Positions 21,761 through 32,117 of a DNA stretch of 34,301 nucleotides are shown here, piece by piece. Under the pieces are notes generated by a model. The model was not told where the DNA came from. It was given only the letters and a program-made list of their open reading frames with translations, and did not search any database. Source of the stretch: Paenacidovorax caeni (GTDB taxonomy: Bacteria > Pseudomonadota > Gammaproteobacteria > Burkholderiales > Burkholderiaceae_C); NCBI RefSeq assembly GCF_001298675.1, contig NZ_CYIG01000062.1, forward strand, positions 1 to 34,301, given 5' to 3'. The stretch's first letter is position 1. Each line of letters begins with the position of its first letter. A program made the position numbers and the translations under genes.

Positions 21761-24598
21761 TCAGCCCGTATTGCGCAGCCCTGCGGCGATGCCGTTAATG
21801 GAGATGTGGATACCCGTTTGCACCCGCTCGTCGGCCTGGCCCGCGCGCCAGCGCCGCACCAGCTCCACCTGCAGGTGGTGCAGCGGGTCGATGTACGGGA
21901 AACGGTGGCGGATGGAGCGCGCCAGCGCGGTGTTGGCCGCCAGGCGCTGCTTCTCGCCGGTGATGCGCGTAAGCGCCTCGGCCGTGCGCTGCCACTCGGC
22001 CTCGATGGCGGTGAACACCTTTTTGCGCAAGCGCGCGTCGGCCACCAGCTCACTGTAACGCGAGGCCAGCGCCAGATCGCTCTTGGCCAGCACCATGTCC
22101 ATGTTCGACAGCAGCGTGCTGAAGAAAGGCCAGTGCCGCACCATCTTGCGCAGCAGCGCCAGCTGGGCCTTCGGATCCTTGCCCGGCGCGGCCAGGAACT
22201 GCTCCACCGCCGTGCCGAAGCCGTACCAGCCCGGCAGCGTGAGGCGGCACTGGCCCCAGCTGAAGCCCCAGGGAATGGCACGCAAGTCCTCGATGCGCTG
22301 GCTGGCCTTGCGGCTGGCGGGGCGCGAGCCAATGTTCAGCTCGGCAATCTCGCGGATCGGCGTGGCATTGAAAAAGTAGTCGGTGAAGCCCGGGGTTTCA
22401 TAGACCAGCGCGCGGTAGGCCGCCATGCTGGCCTGCGATAGCTGGTCCGCTGCCGCCAGGAAGGCGGGCACCGCCGGTTTGGTGGGCTGCAGCAGCGTGG
22501 CTTCGAGCGTGGCGGCCACCAGCGTTTCCAGGTTGCGCCGGCCGATCTCGGGGTTGGCGTACTTCGAGGCGATGACCTCACCCTGCTCGGTCAGGCGGAT
22601 CTGCCCGCGCACCGTGCCCGGGGGTTGCGCCAGGATGGCCTGGTAGCTCGGGCCGCCGCCCCGCCCCACGGTGCCGCCTCGGCCATGGAACATGCGCAGG
22701 CGGATGCCTTCCAGCTCGTCGAACAGTGCCACCAGCGCGATTTCGGCGCGGTACAGCTCCCAGTTGCTGGTGAAGATGCCGCCGTCCTTGTTGCTGTCGG
22801 AATAGCCGAGCATGATGTCCTGCTCGCCGCCCGAGTGCGCCACCAGGGCCGCCACGCCGGGCAGTTGGTAGAAGGCGCGCATGATGGGTGCGGCGTTGCG
22901 CAAATCCTCAATCGTCTCGAACAAGGGCACCACGATCAGTTCGGCACGCGCATCGGGGCTGTCCAGCGTGCCATGCAGCAGGCCCACTTCCTTCTGCAGC
23001 AGCAGCACTTCGAGCAGATCGCTCACGGTTTCGGTGTGGCTGATGATGTAGTGACGAATAGCCTCGCGCCCATAGCTCGCGCGCAGGCGCCTAGCGGTCT
23101 CGAAGATGGCCAGTTCGCCCTGCGCCAGCGCTGAATACTCCGCCCCCACCACGCGCAATGGCCGTGCGTCCTGCAGCAGGCGCAGCAGCAGCGCGCGCTT
23201 GGCCTCTTCGCCCAGGCTGGCGTAGGCGCTTTCCACGCGCGCCGTGGCCAGCAGCTCGGCCACCACGGCCTCGTGCTGGTCAGAGCTTTGGCGCAGATCC
23301 ACCGTTGCCAGGTGAAAACCGAACACTTCCACGGTGCGGATCAGTGGCTGCAAGCGCTCGGCCACCAAAGCGGCGCCATGGTGCGCCAGCAAGGAGCGCT
23401 CGATCACGCGCAGGTCGTCGAGGAACGCCTGCACGTCGGGGTATGGGTTCTGCGGTGCCACGGCGTGGCGCGCGGCCTCGCCGCCGGTCAGGCTTTTCAG
23501 CGTCGCTGCCAGGCGGGCGTACATGCCGGTCAGCGCGCGGCGGTAGGGCTCGTCCTGGCGGTGTGCATTGGTGTCGGGCGAGCGCTCGGCCAGCGCCATC
23601 ATCTCTGGCGCCACGTCCACCAAACGCGCCGACAGCGATAGCTCGCCGCCCAGCAGGTGCACTTCGGTCAGGTAGTGACGCAGCGCCACGCTGGCCTGGC
23701 GTGACAGGGCCAGCTGCAGCGTGTCAGCGGTGACATTGGGGTTGCCATCGCGGTCACCGCCGATCCACTGGCCCATGCGCAGGAAGCTGTGCACACGCTC
23801 ACCACCCAGGGCCTGCTCCAGCTCGGCGTAAATCTTGGGAATCTCGCCCAGAAAGGTCGCCTCGTAGTACGACAGCGCGTTCTCGATCTCATCGGCCACG
23901 GTGAGCTTGGAGTAGCGCAGCAGGCGCGTTTGCCACAGCTGCGTGACGCGCGCACGCAGCTGTGCCTCGTTGCGCGCCAGCTCACGCGGCGAGAGCGCGT
24001 CGCGCGCGGCGTTGTAGAGCTGGGCGCGCTCCTGGATGTCGTCGCGCTCGGCCAGCAGCAGGGCAATGTCGCGCTCGGCCGCCAGGATGCTCTGGCGCTG
24101 CACCTCCGTCGGGTGCGCCGTGAGCACGGGCGAGACGTAGCTCTGCGCCAGCGTCTGTGCCACCTGGCCCGGCGCGATGCCGGCCCAGCGCAGGCGCGCC
24201 AGCGCCACCTCAATGCTGCCCTCCTGGGTGTTGCCCGCGCGCTCATGCACGGCGCGGCGGCGGATATGGTGCCGATCCTCGGCCAGATTGGCCAGGTGCG
24301 AGAAATAGGTGAACGCGCGGATCACGCTCACGGTCTGGTCTGCGCTCAGGCCCTTGAGCAGCTTCTTCAGCGCCTTGTCGGCCTCCTGGTCGGCGTCGCG
24401 GCGGAAGGCCACCGAGAGCTGGCGGATCTGCTCGACCAGGCCGTAGGCGTCCACGCCCTCCTGCTCGCGGATCACATCGCCCAGAATGCGGCCGAGCAGG
24501 CGGATGTCCTGGATCAGCGGCAGGTCTTTGTCGGTCTTGCGCGCCGCGGGCTCCTTGGCGGCGGAGGCGCTATCACTCTTGCGGGGCTGCGCGTTCAT
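21761..24598 (-). CDS. ppc: Phosphoenolpyruvate carboxylase
   Basis: This 945-residue enzyme carboxylates PEP to oxaloacetate, refilling the TCA cycle. Family marks are the catalytic His162 in [12 protein letters not shown], the [16 protein letters not shown] segment, [28 protein letters not shown], and the flexible catalytic loop [16 protein letters not shown]. It ends in a normal C-terminal NTG. Length is slightly above the 880-930 typical, due to a 25-residue Ser/Ala/Lys-rich N-terminus. AGGAG lies 10 nt before the ATG. It is divergent from hemC with 85 bp between them. Confidence 0.97.
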   Translation of the reverse strand: MNAQPRKSDSASAAKEPAARKTDKDLPLIQDIRLLGRILGDVIREQEGVDAYGLVEQIRQLSVAFRRDADQEADKALKKLLKGLSADQTVSVIRAFTYFSHLANLAEDRHHIRRRAVHERAGNTQEGSIEVALARLRWAGIAPGQVAQTLAQSYVSPVLTAHPTEVQRQSILAAERDIALLLAERDDIQERAQLYNAARDALSPRELARNEAQLRARVTQLWQTRLLRYSKLTVADEIENALSYYEATFLGEIPKIYAELEQALGGERVHSFLRMGQWIGGDRDGNPNVTADTLQLALSRQASVALRHYLTEVHLLGGELSLSARLVDVAPEMMALAERSPDTNAHRQDEPYRRALTGMYARLAATLKSLTGGEAARHAVAPQNPYPDVQAFLDDLRVIERSLLAHHGAALVAERLQPLIRTVEVFGFHLATVDLRQSSDQHEAVVAELLATARVESAYASLGEEAKRALLLRLLQDARPLRVVGAEYSALAQGELAIFETARRLRASYGREAIRHYIISHTETVSDLLEVLLLQKEVGLLHGTLDSPDARAELIVVPLFETIEDLRNAAPIMRAFYQLPGVAALVAHSGGEQDIMLGYSDSNKDGGIFTSNWELYRAEIALVALFDELEGIRLRMFHGRGGTVGRGGGPSYQAILAQPPGTVRGQIRLTEQGEVIASKYANPEIGRRNLETLVAATLEATLLQPTKPAVPAFLAAADQLSQASMAAYRALVYETPGFTDYFFNATPIREIAELNIGSRPASRKASQRIEDLRAIPWGFSWGQCRLTLPGWYGFGTAVEQFLAAPGKDPKAQLALLRKMVRHWPFFSTLLSNMDMVLAKSDLALASRYSELVADARLRKKVFTAIEAEWQRTAEALTRITGEKQRLAANTALARSIRHRFPYIDPLHHLQVELVRRWRAGQADERVQTGIHISINGIAAGLRNTG

Positions 24599-24683
24599 GG
24601 GGCGGGGTCTCCTGAGACGGTTTATTGCAGCGCAGCATGCTAGCATCCCCAATGCCCCCTGCGGCCCGGATATAAAAAGCCCC

Positions 24684-25616
24684 ATGAACACCCCCGCCAC
24701 CCCGTCTCCCGCCCCCGTTGTCATTGCCACGCGCGAAAGCCGCCTTGCCCTGTGGCAGGCAGAGCACGTCAAGGCCCTGTTGGCCGCGCGCGGCCACACC
24801 GTCACGCTGCTGGGCATGACCACACAGGGCGACCAGATCCTCGACCGCTCGCTGTCCAAGGTCGGCGGCAAGGGCCTGTTCGTGAAGGAGCTGGAAGTGG
24901 CGCTGGAAGAAGGCCGCGCCCACATCGCCGTGCACTCGTTGAAAGACGTGCCCATGGAACTGCCCGAAGGCTTCGCCCTGGCCTGCGTAATGGAGCGCGA
25001 GGACCCACGCGACGCCTTCGTTTCCCCGCGCTACGCCAGCCTGGCCGCGCTGCCGCAGGGTGCGGTGGTCGGCACGTCCAGCCTGCGCCGCCAGGTGCTG
25101 CTGCAGGCGCTGCGCCCTGACCTGAAGATCGAGCCGCTGCGCGGCAACCTCGACACGCGCCTGCGCAAGCTCGACGAAGGCCAGTACGACGCCATCGTGC
25201 TCGCTGCCGCCGGCCTCAAGCGCCTGGGCCTGGGCGAGCGCATCCGGGCCGTCTTCGCGCCGGACGAGATGCTGCCCGCCGCCGGCCAGGGCGCCCTCGG
25301 CATTGAGGTACGCAGCGACCGGCAGGACCTGATCGCAGCGCTCGCCCCGCTGGCGCACCAGCCCACCTGGCTCACGGTGGCGGCCGAGCGCGCCGTCAGC
25401 CGCGCCATGGGCGGCAGCTGCTCCATGCCGCTGGCCGCACACGGCCAATGGCACGGCGACACACTGCACCTGGACGCCGCCTGGGGCGACCCCGAAGGCC
25501 GCAGCGCCCTGGTGCGCGCCCAGGCCCAGGCGCCCGTTGCCACGCTGGCCCAGGCCGAGGCGCTGGGCGATGCCGTGGCTGCGCAACTGCGCGCGGGCGG
25601 AGCCCAGGGTCTGTAA
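24684..25616 (+). CDS. hemC: Hydroxymethylbilane synthase (porphobilinogen deaminase)
   Basis: This 310-residue enzyme joins four porphobilinogens into hydroxymethylbilane. It has [79 protein letters not shown], and Cys246 in [11 protein letters not shown], which holds the dipyrromethane cofactor. The ATG at 24684 lacks a clear ribosome-binding site. It starts the hemC-hemD-hemX-hemY run with tight overlaps. Confidence 0.97.
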   Translation: MNTPATPSPAPVVIATRESRLALWQAEHVKALLAARGHTVTLLGMTTQGDQILDRSLSKVGGKGLFVKELEVALEEGRAHIAVHSLKDVPMELPEGFALACVMEREDPRDAFVSPRYASLAALPQGAVVGTSSLRRQVLLQALRPDLKIEPLRGNLDTRLRKLDEGQYDAIVLAAAGLKRLGLGERIRAVFAPDEMLPAAGQGALGIEVRSDRQDLIAALAPLAHQPTWLTVAAERAVSRAMGGSCSMPLAAHGQWHGDTLHLDAAWGDPEGRSALVRAQAQAPVATLAQAEALGDAVAAQLRAGGAQGL

Positions 25617-26425
25617 TGCGCCGCGTCCTCGTCACCCGCCCGGCGCAGGACGCCGCGCAGTGGGTGGCCGATCTGCAGGCCCAGGGCATTGCCGCCGAGG
25701 CACTGCCGCTGATTGCCATCACCGCGAGCCCCTCCAACCAGGCGGCACTGCAGGCAGCGCGCGAGCGCCTGGCACACCCCCCCGCCTTTTACCGCGCCGT
25801 GATGTTCGTCAGCGGTAATGCCGTCGAGCACTTTTTTGAGTCAAATCACGCTCCAGCCCTTACTGGGAAAGCGCTAGCAGCTCTTGAAACAAGAGCATGG
25901 ACACCCGGCCCCGGCACCGCGCGTGCGCTCTTGCAGCGCGGTGTGCCGGCGGAGTGCATCGACGGCCCGGCACCGGATGCGGCGCAGTTCGACTCCGAGG
26001 CGCTGTGGGCGCGCGTGGCGCCCCAGGTGCGTCCAGGTGACCGCGTGCTCGTAGTGCGCGGCGCCAGTGCGGGCGAGCCACCGGGCCTTGGCCAGGGGCG
26101 CGACTGGCTGGCGGCGCGCATCCACGCCGCGGGCGGCCAGGTGGACTTCGTTGTTGCTTACGAGCGCGGCGCCCCTGCCTTCGATGCGCCGCAGCAGGCG
26201 CTGGCGCGCCGCGCCGCGCACGATGGCACGCTGTGGCTTTTCAGTAGCTCCGAAGCCATCGCCCATCTGGGCCGGGCACTGCCCGGGCAGGACTGGGCCG
26301 CAGCGCACGCCCTGGCGACGCACCCGCGCATTGCGCAGGCGGCACGGACCGCGGGCTTCGGTTGTGTGAGTGAATGCAAACCCGCCCTTGCGGACGTGGC
26401 GGCCTTTATAAAATCCTGTCCATGA
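25616..26425 (+). CDS. hemD: Uroporphyrinogen-III synthase with an in-frame repeat insertion
   Basis: This 269-residue protein cyclises hydroxymethylbilane to uroporphyrinogen III. HemD sequences are loosely conserved; the visible marks are VLVTRPAQDAAQWVADL at the start, FVSGNAVEHFF (about 68-78), WTPGPGTARALLQRGVP, PGDRVLVVRGASAGEPPG, FVVAYERGAP, and LWLFSSSEAIAHL in the second domain. The ATG overlaps the hemC stop (TAATG). Residues about 78-95 (NHAPALTGKALAALET) come from a copy of the dispersed repeat; related proteins normally go from the FF segment to the APGPGTA segment with only a short link. Position and context make the assignment secure. Confidence 0.92.
   Translation: MRRVLVTRPAQDAAQWVADLQAQGIAAEALPLIAITASPSNQAALQAARERLAHPPAFYRAVMFVSGNAVEHFFESNHAPALTGKALAALETRAWTPGPGTARALLQRGVPAECIDGPAPDAAQFDSEALWARVAPQVRPGDRVLVVRGASAGEPPGLGQGRDWLAARIHAAGGQVDFVVAYERGAPAFDAPQQALARRAAHDGTLWLFSSSEAIAHLGRALPGQDWAAAHALATHPRIAQAARTAGFGCVSECKPALADVAAFIKSCP
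25838..25890 (-). repeat. Dispersed semi-palindromic repeat, copy E, inside hemD
   Basis: On the minus strand it reads AGCTGCTAGCGCTT, a loop, then AAGGGCTGGAGC, matching copies A, B and F. It keeps the hemD frame open, adding about 16-18 codons between the first-domain FF segment and the conserved PGPGTA segment. Confidence 0.8.
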
Positions 26426-27477
26426 GTGAACAGCCCACCGCAGCGCACCACGCGCCCGTTGCCCCCCCCGCGCAGGGCGGCGGCGGCCATTTCGCGCTGG
26501 CCCTGGCCACCATGCTGGCACTGGCCGGCCTGGCCAGCAGCGCCCTTCTGTGGCAGAAGCTGAACCACATCCAAGAGCAGCTCGCGCGCCAAAGCGCCGA
26601 CACCGGCGCCCACGCCACCGAAGCGCGCACCGTCGCCCGCCAGGCCGAAGAGCTGGCGCGCGAGACAGCCGCACGCCTCACCGTGGCCGAAACACGCGTG
26701 AGCGAAGTGGCGCTGCAGCGCAGCCAGCTGGAGGAGCTGATCCAGAGCCTGTCGCGCTCGCGCGACGAAAACCTGGTGGTCGACATCGAATCGGGCCTGC
26801 GTCTGGCCCAGCAGCAGACCCAGCTCACCGGCAGCCTGGAGCCCCTGGTGGCCGCGCTCAAGAGCGCCAGCCAGCGCATCGAGCGCGCCGCGCAGCCACG
26901 CCTGGGCCCGGTGCAGCGCGCCATCGAACGCGACCTTGACCGCATCGCGCGCGCCAGCGTGACCGACACCGCCGGCCTGCTCGGCCGCATGGACGACCTG
27001 GTGCGCCAGGTGGACGACCTGCCCACGCTGAATGCCGTGGCGCAGTCCTCGGCCATGCGCCGCGCTGCAGGCGCCCCCGCAGCCACGCCGGCGCCTGCCC
27101 TGCCCTGGTGGCAAGCCCAGTTGCACAAGGGCTGGGAGCTGGTGCGCGACGAAGCGCGCGGCCTGGTGCGCGTCAGCCGCATCGACCAGCCCGAGGCCGT
27201 GCTGCTCGCGCCCGACCAGGAATTCTTCCTGCGTGAAAACCTCAAGCTCAAGCTGCTCAACGCCCGTCTGGGGGTGCTTGCGCGCCAGTTCGACTCGGCG
27301 CGCACCGACGTCGCGGCCGCCACGGCGGCGCTCAACAAGTATTTCGACCCCGCCTCGCGCCGCACCCAAAATGCCGCCACCATGCTGCAGCAGATGCAGA
27401 CGCATCTGAAGGCGGCCGAGCTGCCGCGCCTGGACGAAACCTTCGCGGCCTTGACCACGGCCGCAGCGGGGCGCTGA
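26422..27477 (+). CDS. hemX: HemX-like membrane protein
   Basis: This 351-residue inner-membrane protein has one N-terminal transmembrane helix (about 25-45, HFALALATMLALAGLASSAL). A long coiled-coil-like stretch follows (about 47-110, rich in Ala/Glu/Arg/Gln with EQLARQSAD, RQAEELARETAAR, ALQRSQLEELIQSL). The conserved periplasmic part has VDIESGLRLAQQQTQLTG, WWQAQLHKGWELVRDEARGLVRVSRID, and LKLKLLNARLGVLARQFDSARTD. That is the HemX family found between hemD and hemY; it is not a methyltransferase. Its role is not settled. Start overlaps the hemD stop by 4 bp (ATGA). Confidence 0.88.
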   Translation: MSEQPTAAHHAPVAPPAQGGGGHFALALATMLALAGLASSALLWQKLNHIQEQLARQSADTGAHATEARTVARQAEELARETAARLTVAETRVSEVALQRSQLEELIQSLSRSRDENLVVDIESGLRLAQQQTQLTGSLEPLVAALKSASQRIERAAQPRLGPVQRAIERDLDRIARASVTDTAGLLGRMDDLVRQVDDLPTLNAVAQSSAMRRAAGAPAATPAPALPWWQAQLHKGWELVRDEARGLVRVSRIDQPEAVLLAPDQEFFLRENLKLKLLNARLGVLARQFDSARTDVAAATAALNKYFDPASRRTQNAATMLQQMQTHLKAAELPRLDETFAALTTAAAGR

Positions 27478-27479
27478 CC

Positions 27480-28760
27480 ATGCGCGCCGCTCTCTGGCTT
27501 CTCGGGCTGTTCGGCGCCGCCGTCGCGGTGGCACTGTTCGCGGGCAACAACCAGGGCACCGTGACGCTGTTCTGGCCGCCCTATCGCGTGGACTTCTCGC
27601 TCAACATGGTGGTGCTGCTGCTCGTGGGCGGCTTCGTCACGCTCCATGCCGCGTTCGCCGGGCTCAACGCCCTGCTGACCTTGCCGCGCCAGGCCGCACG
27701 CTGGCGCCAGCAGCAAAAGGAGCGCGCCATGCACGCGGCTTTGCTGCATGCGCTGGCGCACATGCTCTCGGGCCGGTTCCTGCGCTCGCGCAAGGCCGCG
27801 CTGACCGCGCTCACCCAGGAAAGCGCGCTGGCCGCCAGCGGCGCCAGCCTTGCGCATGCGCGCCAGTTGCGTGCCCTGGCGCACTTCATTGCCGCCGACA
27901 GCTCGCACGCGCTGCAGGACCGCGCCACGCGCGAAGAGCATCTGCGCCAGGCGCTCGAACAGGCACCCGCCAACGGCAATCCGCAGGAGCAAAGCATCCG
28001 CGAGGGCCTGCAGATGCGCGCGGCGCGCTGGACGCTTGACGACCGCGACAGCGAAGGTGCGCTGGAGCGCCTGGCGGCCCTGCCCCAGGGCGCAGCGCGC
28101 CGCACGCTGGCGCTGCGCATCAAGCTCAAGGCCTCGCGCCTGGCCGGCCACACACACAGCGCACTGGACACCGCACGCCTGCTGGGCAAGCACCACGCCT
28201 TCTCCAGCGCCGCGGCGCAAAGCATCGTGCGCGGTCTGGCTGCGGAGCTGATCCAGGGCGCACACGACACGGCGCAGCTGCAGCAGGTGTGGATGGGCCT
28301 GGAGCCCGTCGAGCGCGCCATGCCGGAGCTGGCTATTGAGGCGGCGCAGCGCCTGGCCGAGCTCGGCGGTGACGACGCCCAGGTGCGCGCATGGCTCCTG
28401 CCAGCCTGGGAACGCATGGTGGAACTGCCCCAGGCCCTGCCTGCGGCCCAGGCGCTCAAGCTGGTGTACGCGCTGGAGGCGGGGCTCGCCTCGCTCGACG
28501 CCACCTGGCTGGCACGCATCGAAGCCGCCCAGCGAGGCAACCCGCGCGACCCGCGCCTGTCTTACCTGGCCGGCATGGCATGCCTGAAACGCCAGCTCTG
28601 GGGCAAGGCCCAGCAGATGCTGACGCAGGCCGCACAACAGCTGGCCGATGCCCGCCTGCGCGCCAGCGCCTGGCGCCACTTGGCAGAACTGGCGGAGCAG
28701 CGCGGCGATGCCGAAGCGGCCGCCCAGGCGTGGAAGCAGGCCGCGCTGCAGCGTGCCTAA
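27480..28760 (+). CDS. hemY: HemY-like protein with TPR-type repeats
   Basis: This 426-residue protein has two N-terminal transmembrane helices (about 3-22 and 40-62), then a HemY_N stretch (LNALLTLPRQAARWRQQQKERAM) and a long alpha-helical region with TPR-like repeats (RQLRALAHFIAADSSHAL, EHLRQALEQAP, RTLALRIKLKASRLAG, SYLAGMACLKRQLWGKAQQML). It differs from the Gram-positive HemY (coproporphyrinogen/protoporphyrinogen oxidase), which shares the name only. It starts 2 bp after hemX. Confidence 0.9.
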   Translation: MRAALWLLGLFGAAVAVALFAGNNQGTVTLFWPPYRVDFSLNMVVLLLVGGFVTLHAAFAGLNALLTLPRQAARWRQQQKERAMHAALLHALAHMLSGRFLRSRKAALTALTQESALAASGASLAHARQLRALAHFIAADSSHALQDRATREEHLRQALEQAPANGNPQEQSIREGLQMRAARWTLDDRDSEGALERLAALPQGAARRTLALRIKLKASRLAGHTHSALDTARLLGKHHAFSSAAAQSIVRGLAAELIQGAHDTAQLQQVWMGLEPVERAMPELAIEAAQRLAELGGDDAQVRAWLLPAWERMVELPQALPAAQALKLVYALEAGLASLDATWLARIEAAQRGNPRDPRLSYLAGMACLKRQLWGKAQQMLTQAAQQLADARLRASAWRHLAELAEQRGDAEAAAQAWKQAALQRA

Positions 28761-28782
28761 GTTGGCTACAGCGCGCTCCTGA

Positions 28783-28830
28783 TTCAATAGCTTCTAGCGC
28801 TTACCCAGTAAGGGCTGGAGGCCTTTTTCA
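28783..28830 (+). terminator. Dispersed semi-palindromic repeat, copy F, likely terminator of the hem operon
   Basis: ATAGCTTCTAGCGCTTACCC pairs imperfectly with GTAAGGGCTGGAGGC and is followed by CTTTTTCA. It lies 22 bp after the hemY stop, between convergent hemY and fumC. Confidence 0.65.
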
Positions 28831-28845
28831 CTAAAAACGGCCAGG

Positions 28846-30246
28846 TTACACCATCTTTCCTGGCACCACCCAGGCATCGAACTGTTGCGCTGTGACGTGG
28901 CCCGAGGCGATGGCCGCCTCGCGCAAGCTCAGGTTCTCGCGGTGCGCACGCTTGGCGATCTCGGCCGCCTTGTCGTAGCCGATGTGCGGGTTCAGCGCCG
29001 TCACCAGCATCAACGAACGCTCCAGCAGTTCCTCGATGCGCTGCCGGTTGGGCTCGATGCCCATGGCGCAATAGTCGTTGAAGCTGACCATGCCATCGGC
29101 CAGCAACCGGATGCTTTGCAGCACGTTGTGGATCACCAGCGGCCGAAACACGTTCAGCTGGAAATGGCCCGACGCCCCACCCACGTTGACCGCCACGTCG
29201 TTGCCCAGCACCTGCGCGCACAGCATGGTCAGCGCCTCGCACTGCGTCGGGTTGACCTTGCCGGGCATGATGGACGAGCCCGGTTCATTCTCGGGAATGG
29301 AAATCTCGCCCAGCCCGCAGCGCGGGCCGCTGGCGAGCCAGCGCACATCGTTGGCAATCTTCATGAGGCTGGCGGCCAGCCCCTTGAGCGCACCATGCGC
29401 GTGCACCAGCGCATCGCAGCTGGCCAGCGCTTCGAACTTGTTCGGCGCGCTCACCAATGGCAGCCCGCTCAGTGCCGCCAGTTCCTCGGCCACGGCCTGG
29501 GCATAGCCTGGCGGCGCGTTCAGCCCCGTGCCCACCGCCGTGCCGCCCAGGGCCAGTTCGCACAGGTGCGGTAGTGCTGCGCGCACATGCTCCTCGGCAT
29601 GCGCAAGCTGCGCCACCCAGGCCGACACCTCCTGCCCCAGCGTCAGCGGCGTGGCATCCTGCAAATGGGTGCGGCCAATTTTCACGATGCCCGCAAACGC
29701 CTCGGCCTTGGCCGCCAGCGTGGTGCGCAGTCCCACCAGCGCGGGCAGCAGGTGGCGCACCAGCCCCTCCACTGCGGCCAAGTGCATGGCGGCGGGGAAT
29801 ACGTCGTTGCTCGACTGGCTGAGGTTCACATCGTCGTTGGGGTGGATCACGCGCCCATGGCCGCGCGGCCCGCCCAGCATCTCGCTGGCGCGGTTGGCCA
29901 GCACCTCGTTCATGTTCATGTGGGTCTGCGTGCCCGAGCCCGTCTGCCAGACCACGAGCGGAAACTCCTGCGCATGGGCGCCCGCCATCACCTCATCGCA
30001 CGCCGCAACGATGGCCGTGGTCTTGGAGGCACTGAGCAGCCCCAGGGAATGGTTGACGTAGGCGCAGGCACGCTTGACCTGGGCCAGCGCCGCAATCAGC
30101 TCGGGCGCCATGCGCTCCCCGGAAATGGCGAAGTGCTCCAGCGCCCGCTGGGTCTGCGCACCCCACAAATGCCGTGCGGGCACGTCGATGGGGCCGAAGC
30201 TGTCGCGTTCGGTGCGCGTGGCGGTCGATGCAGTCGTGACGGTCAT
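28846..30246 (-). CDS. fumC: Class II fumarate hydratase
   Basis: This 466-residue enzyme interconverts fumarate and malate without an Fe-S cluster. Family marks are [22 protein letters not shown] (99-120), [17 protein letters not shown] (135-151), the catalytic His194 in [10 protein letters not shown], and the signature [13 protein letters not shown] (323-335) with the catalytic Ser and mobile loop. AGGAG lies about 6 nt before the ATG. Placement divergent from a catalase fits joint use under oxidative stress, when iron-free FumC replaces Fe-S fumarases, though the sequence does not show shared control. Confidence 0.96.
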   Translation of the reverse strand: MTVTTASTATRTERDSFGPIDVPARHLWGAQTQRALEHFAISGERMAPELIAALAQVKRACAYVNHSLGLLSASKTTAIVAACDEVMAGAHAQEFPLVVWQTGSGTQTHMNMNEVLANRASEMLGGPRGHGRVIHPNDDVNLSQSSNDVFPAAMHLAAVEGLVRHLLPALVGLRTTLAAKAEAFAGIVKIGRTHLQDATPLTLGQEVSAWVAQLAHAEEHVRAALPHLCELALGGTAVGTGLNAPPGYAQAVAEELAALSGLPLVSAPNKFEALASCDALVHAHGALKGLAASLMKIANDVRWLASGPRCGLGEISIPENEPGSSIMPGKVNPTQCEALTMLCAQVLGNDVAVNVGGASGHFQLNVFRPLVIHNVLQSIRLLADGMVSFNDYCAMGIEPNRQRIEELLERSLMLVTALNPHIGYDKAAEIAKRAHRENLSLREAAIASGHVTAQQFDAWVVPGKMV

Positions 30247-30446
30247 GGCGACTCCTGGGAAGGCAACGGGTGCAGGATAACCTTTTGCCGTCCACGGGCC
30301 GGGGGGAATCGCGCGCCGGACGGCCTCGGCGTTCATCCCGTCTGCGAATCGTCAAGCTCCCGCGCACGTCCCGGCGTACCCTGGCAACGTCCCCCACGCC
30401 GATGCGCAGGCACCCGGGTCCGAGGAGGGCACGACCCGATGGCCCG

Positions 30447-30478
30447 CCACGGCGCAAGGGCTGTACCCTGCGCCGTGG
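30447..30478. other. Strong hairpin upstream of the catalase gene
   Basis: CCACGGCGCA pairs perfectly with TGCGCCGTGG, and inner GGG/CCC extend the stem past one unpaired A. There is no T run, so it is not a normal terminator. It may be an operator or an RNA element. Confidence 0.55.
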
Positions 30479-30525
30479 CTATCGCCGGGTTGCAGTAATT
30501 CAATCGTGGAAGCATTGCCTCTACC

Positions 30526-30567
30526 ATAGAACAAGACAATAATTCCAAGTTCATAGCAGAGAACTAT
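30526..30567 (+). promoter_or_regulatory. OxyR-like binding region ahead of the catalase gene
   Basis: ATAG-N7-CTAT (30553-30567) matches the OxyR half-pattern exactly, and 30526-30540 gives ATAG-N7-CAAT. The gap between the pairs is 12 rather than the usual 7 bases, so only one pair may be used. OxyR control of a peroxide-removing catalase is expected. Confidence 0.45.
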
Positions 30568-30595
30568 TATTTTTGCCACTGAAAGGAGTCCCACC

Positions 30596-32047
30596 ATGAC
30601 CCAACGCCTCACTACCGCCGCTGGCGCCCCCGTCGCCAACAACCAGGATGCGCTCACCGCCGGCCCGCGCGGCCCGATGCTGCTGCAGGATCTGTGGCAC
30701 CTGGAGAAGCTCGCGCACTTCCACCGCGAGGTGATCCCCGAGCGCCGCATGCACGCCAAGGGCTCCGGCGCCTACGGCACCTTCACCGTCACGGGCGACA
30801 TCACGCGCTACACGCGCGCCAAGGTGTTCTCCGAAGTTGGCAAACAAACGCCGCTGTTCGTGCGCTTTTCCACCGTGGCCGGCGAGCGCGGCGCGGCCGA
30901 TGCCGAGCGTGACATCCGCGGCTTCGCCGTGAAGATGTACACCGAGGAAGGTAACTGGGACCTGGTGGGCAACAACACGCCGGTGTTCTTCTTCCGCGAC
31001 CCGCTCAAGTTCCCCGACCTGAACAAGGCCGTGAAGCGCGACCCGTACACCAACCTGCGCAGCCCCGAGAGCAACTGGGACTTCTGGACCGGCCTGCCCG
31101 AGGCGCTGCACCAGATCACCATCGTGATGAGCGACCGCGGCATTCCGCGCGGCTACCGCCACATGCACGGCTTCGGCTCGCACACCTACAGCCTCATCAA
31201 CCAGGCGGGCGAGCGCCACTACGTCAAGTTCCATTGGGTGAGCCAGCAGGGCATCGAGAACCTGACCGACCAGGAGGCTGCCGCCGTGGTCGCCCAAGAC
31301 CGCGAGAGCAGCCAGCGCGACCTGCTTGAAGCCATCGACCGTGGCGACTTCCCCAAGTGGAAGCTGTGCGTGCAGATCATGACCGAGGAAGAGGCGCAGA
31401 CCTACCGCTTCCACCCGTTCGACCTGACCAAGGTGTGGAGCAAGAAGGACTACCCGCTGATCGAGGTCGGCGTGATGGAGCTCAACCGCAACCCCGACAA
31501 CTACTACGCCGAAGTGGAGCAGGCCTCGTTCGCACCAAGCAACCTGGTGCCCGGCATCGGCCCCTCGCCCGACCGCATGCTGCAGTCGCGCCTGTTTTCG
31601 TATTCCGACGCTGCGCGCTACCGCCTGGGCGTGAACCACCACCAGATCCCGGTGAATGCGCCGCGCTGCCCCGTGGCCCACTACCACCGTGACGGCGCGA
31701 TGCGCGTGGACGGCAACTTCGGCCGCACCATCGCCTACGAACCCAACACCAAGGGCGAATGGCAAGAGCAGCCCCAGTACGCCGAGCCCGTGGAAAAGCT
31801 CTACGGCGACGCCAGCCGCTGGAACTACCGCGAGGACGACAGCGACTACTTCACCCAGCCCGGCGACCTGTTCCGCCTGATGATGCCCGAAAAGCGCAGG
31901 CTGCTGTGCGAGAACACCGCGCGCGCCATCGCGGGCGTTTCGCAGCACATCGTGGACAAACACATTGCGCACTGCACGCAGGCCGACCCGGCCTACGGCG
32001 CGGGCGTGGCCGACGCCATTGCACGCCAGAGGGCTGGCACGCTCTGA
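30596..32047 (+). CDS. katA: Heme catalase, small-subunit (clade 3) type
   Basis: This 483-residue monofunctional catalase converts hydrogen peroxide to water and oxygen. Catalytic residues visible are His53 ([12 protein letters not shown]) and Asn126 ([11 protein letters not shown]); the proximal heme ligand is Tyr336 ([14 protein letters not shown]). The length and lack of a C-terminal flavodoxin-like domain mark it as small-subunit. There is no signal peptide, so it is cytoplasmic. It ends at a strong terminator and is monocistronic. Confidence 0.96.
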   Translation: MTQRLTTAAGAPVANNQDALTAGPRGPMLLQDLWHLEKLAHFHREVIPERRMHAKGSGAYGTFTVTGDITRYTRAKVFSEVGKQTPLFVRFSTVAGERGAADAERDIRGFAVKMYTEEGNWDLVGNNTPVFFFRDPLKFPDLNKAVKRDPYTNLRSPESNWDFWTGLPEALHQITIVMSDRGIPRGYRHMHGFGSHTYSLINQAGERHYVKFHWVSQQGIENLTDQEAAAVVAQDRESSQRDLLEAIDRGDFPKWKLCVQIMTEEEAQTYRFHPFDLTKVWSKKDYPLIEVGVMELNRNPDNYYAEVEQASFAPSNLVPGIGPSPDRMLQSRLFSYSDAARYRLGVNHHQIPVNAPRCPVAHYHRDGAMRVDGNFGRTIAYEPNTKGEWQEQPQYAEPVEKLYGDASRWNYREDDSDYFTQPGDLFRLMMPEKRRLLCENTARAIAGVSQHIVDKHIAHCTQADPAYGAGVADAIARQRAGTL

Positions 32048-32071
32048 GCCAATCACTGCGCGGCAAACAAA

Positions 32072-32103
32072 AAAAGCGCCTGCCCCCGCGCGCAGGCGCT
32101 TTT
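32072..32103. terminator. Bidirectional terminator between the catalase gene and the DUF945 gene
   Basis: A perfect 12-bp stem (AAAAGCGCCTGC with GCAGGCGCTTTT, 8-nt loop) has A and T runs at its edges and stands between two convergent genes. Confidence 0.92.
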
Positions 32104-32117
32104 CTCGCGCCCCGGTG

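Larger units (their letters stand above)
30247..30595. other. Divergent intergenic region between fumC and the catalase gene
   Basis: These 349 bp have no convincing gene. They contain a strong hairpin (30447-30478), an OxyR-like set of ATAG/CTAT half-sites (30526-30567), and a TATTAT hexamer (30565-30570) that could be the catalase -10. The catalase ATG has GAAAGGAG 9 nt upstream. Confidence 0.6.

Noticed and set aside
24671-24676. TATAAA as a hemC promoter
   Set aside because: It lies only 8 bp before the ATG, too close to leave a usable leader with a ribosome-binding site.
2803-28830. The six short palindromic repeats as a CRISPR array
   Set aside because: They are single, kilobases apart, imperfect and in both orientations, and no cas genes are present.
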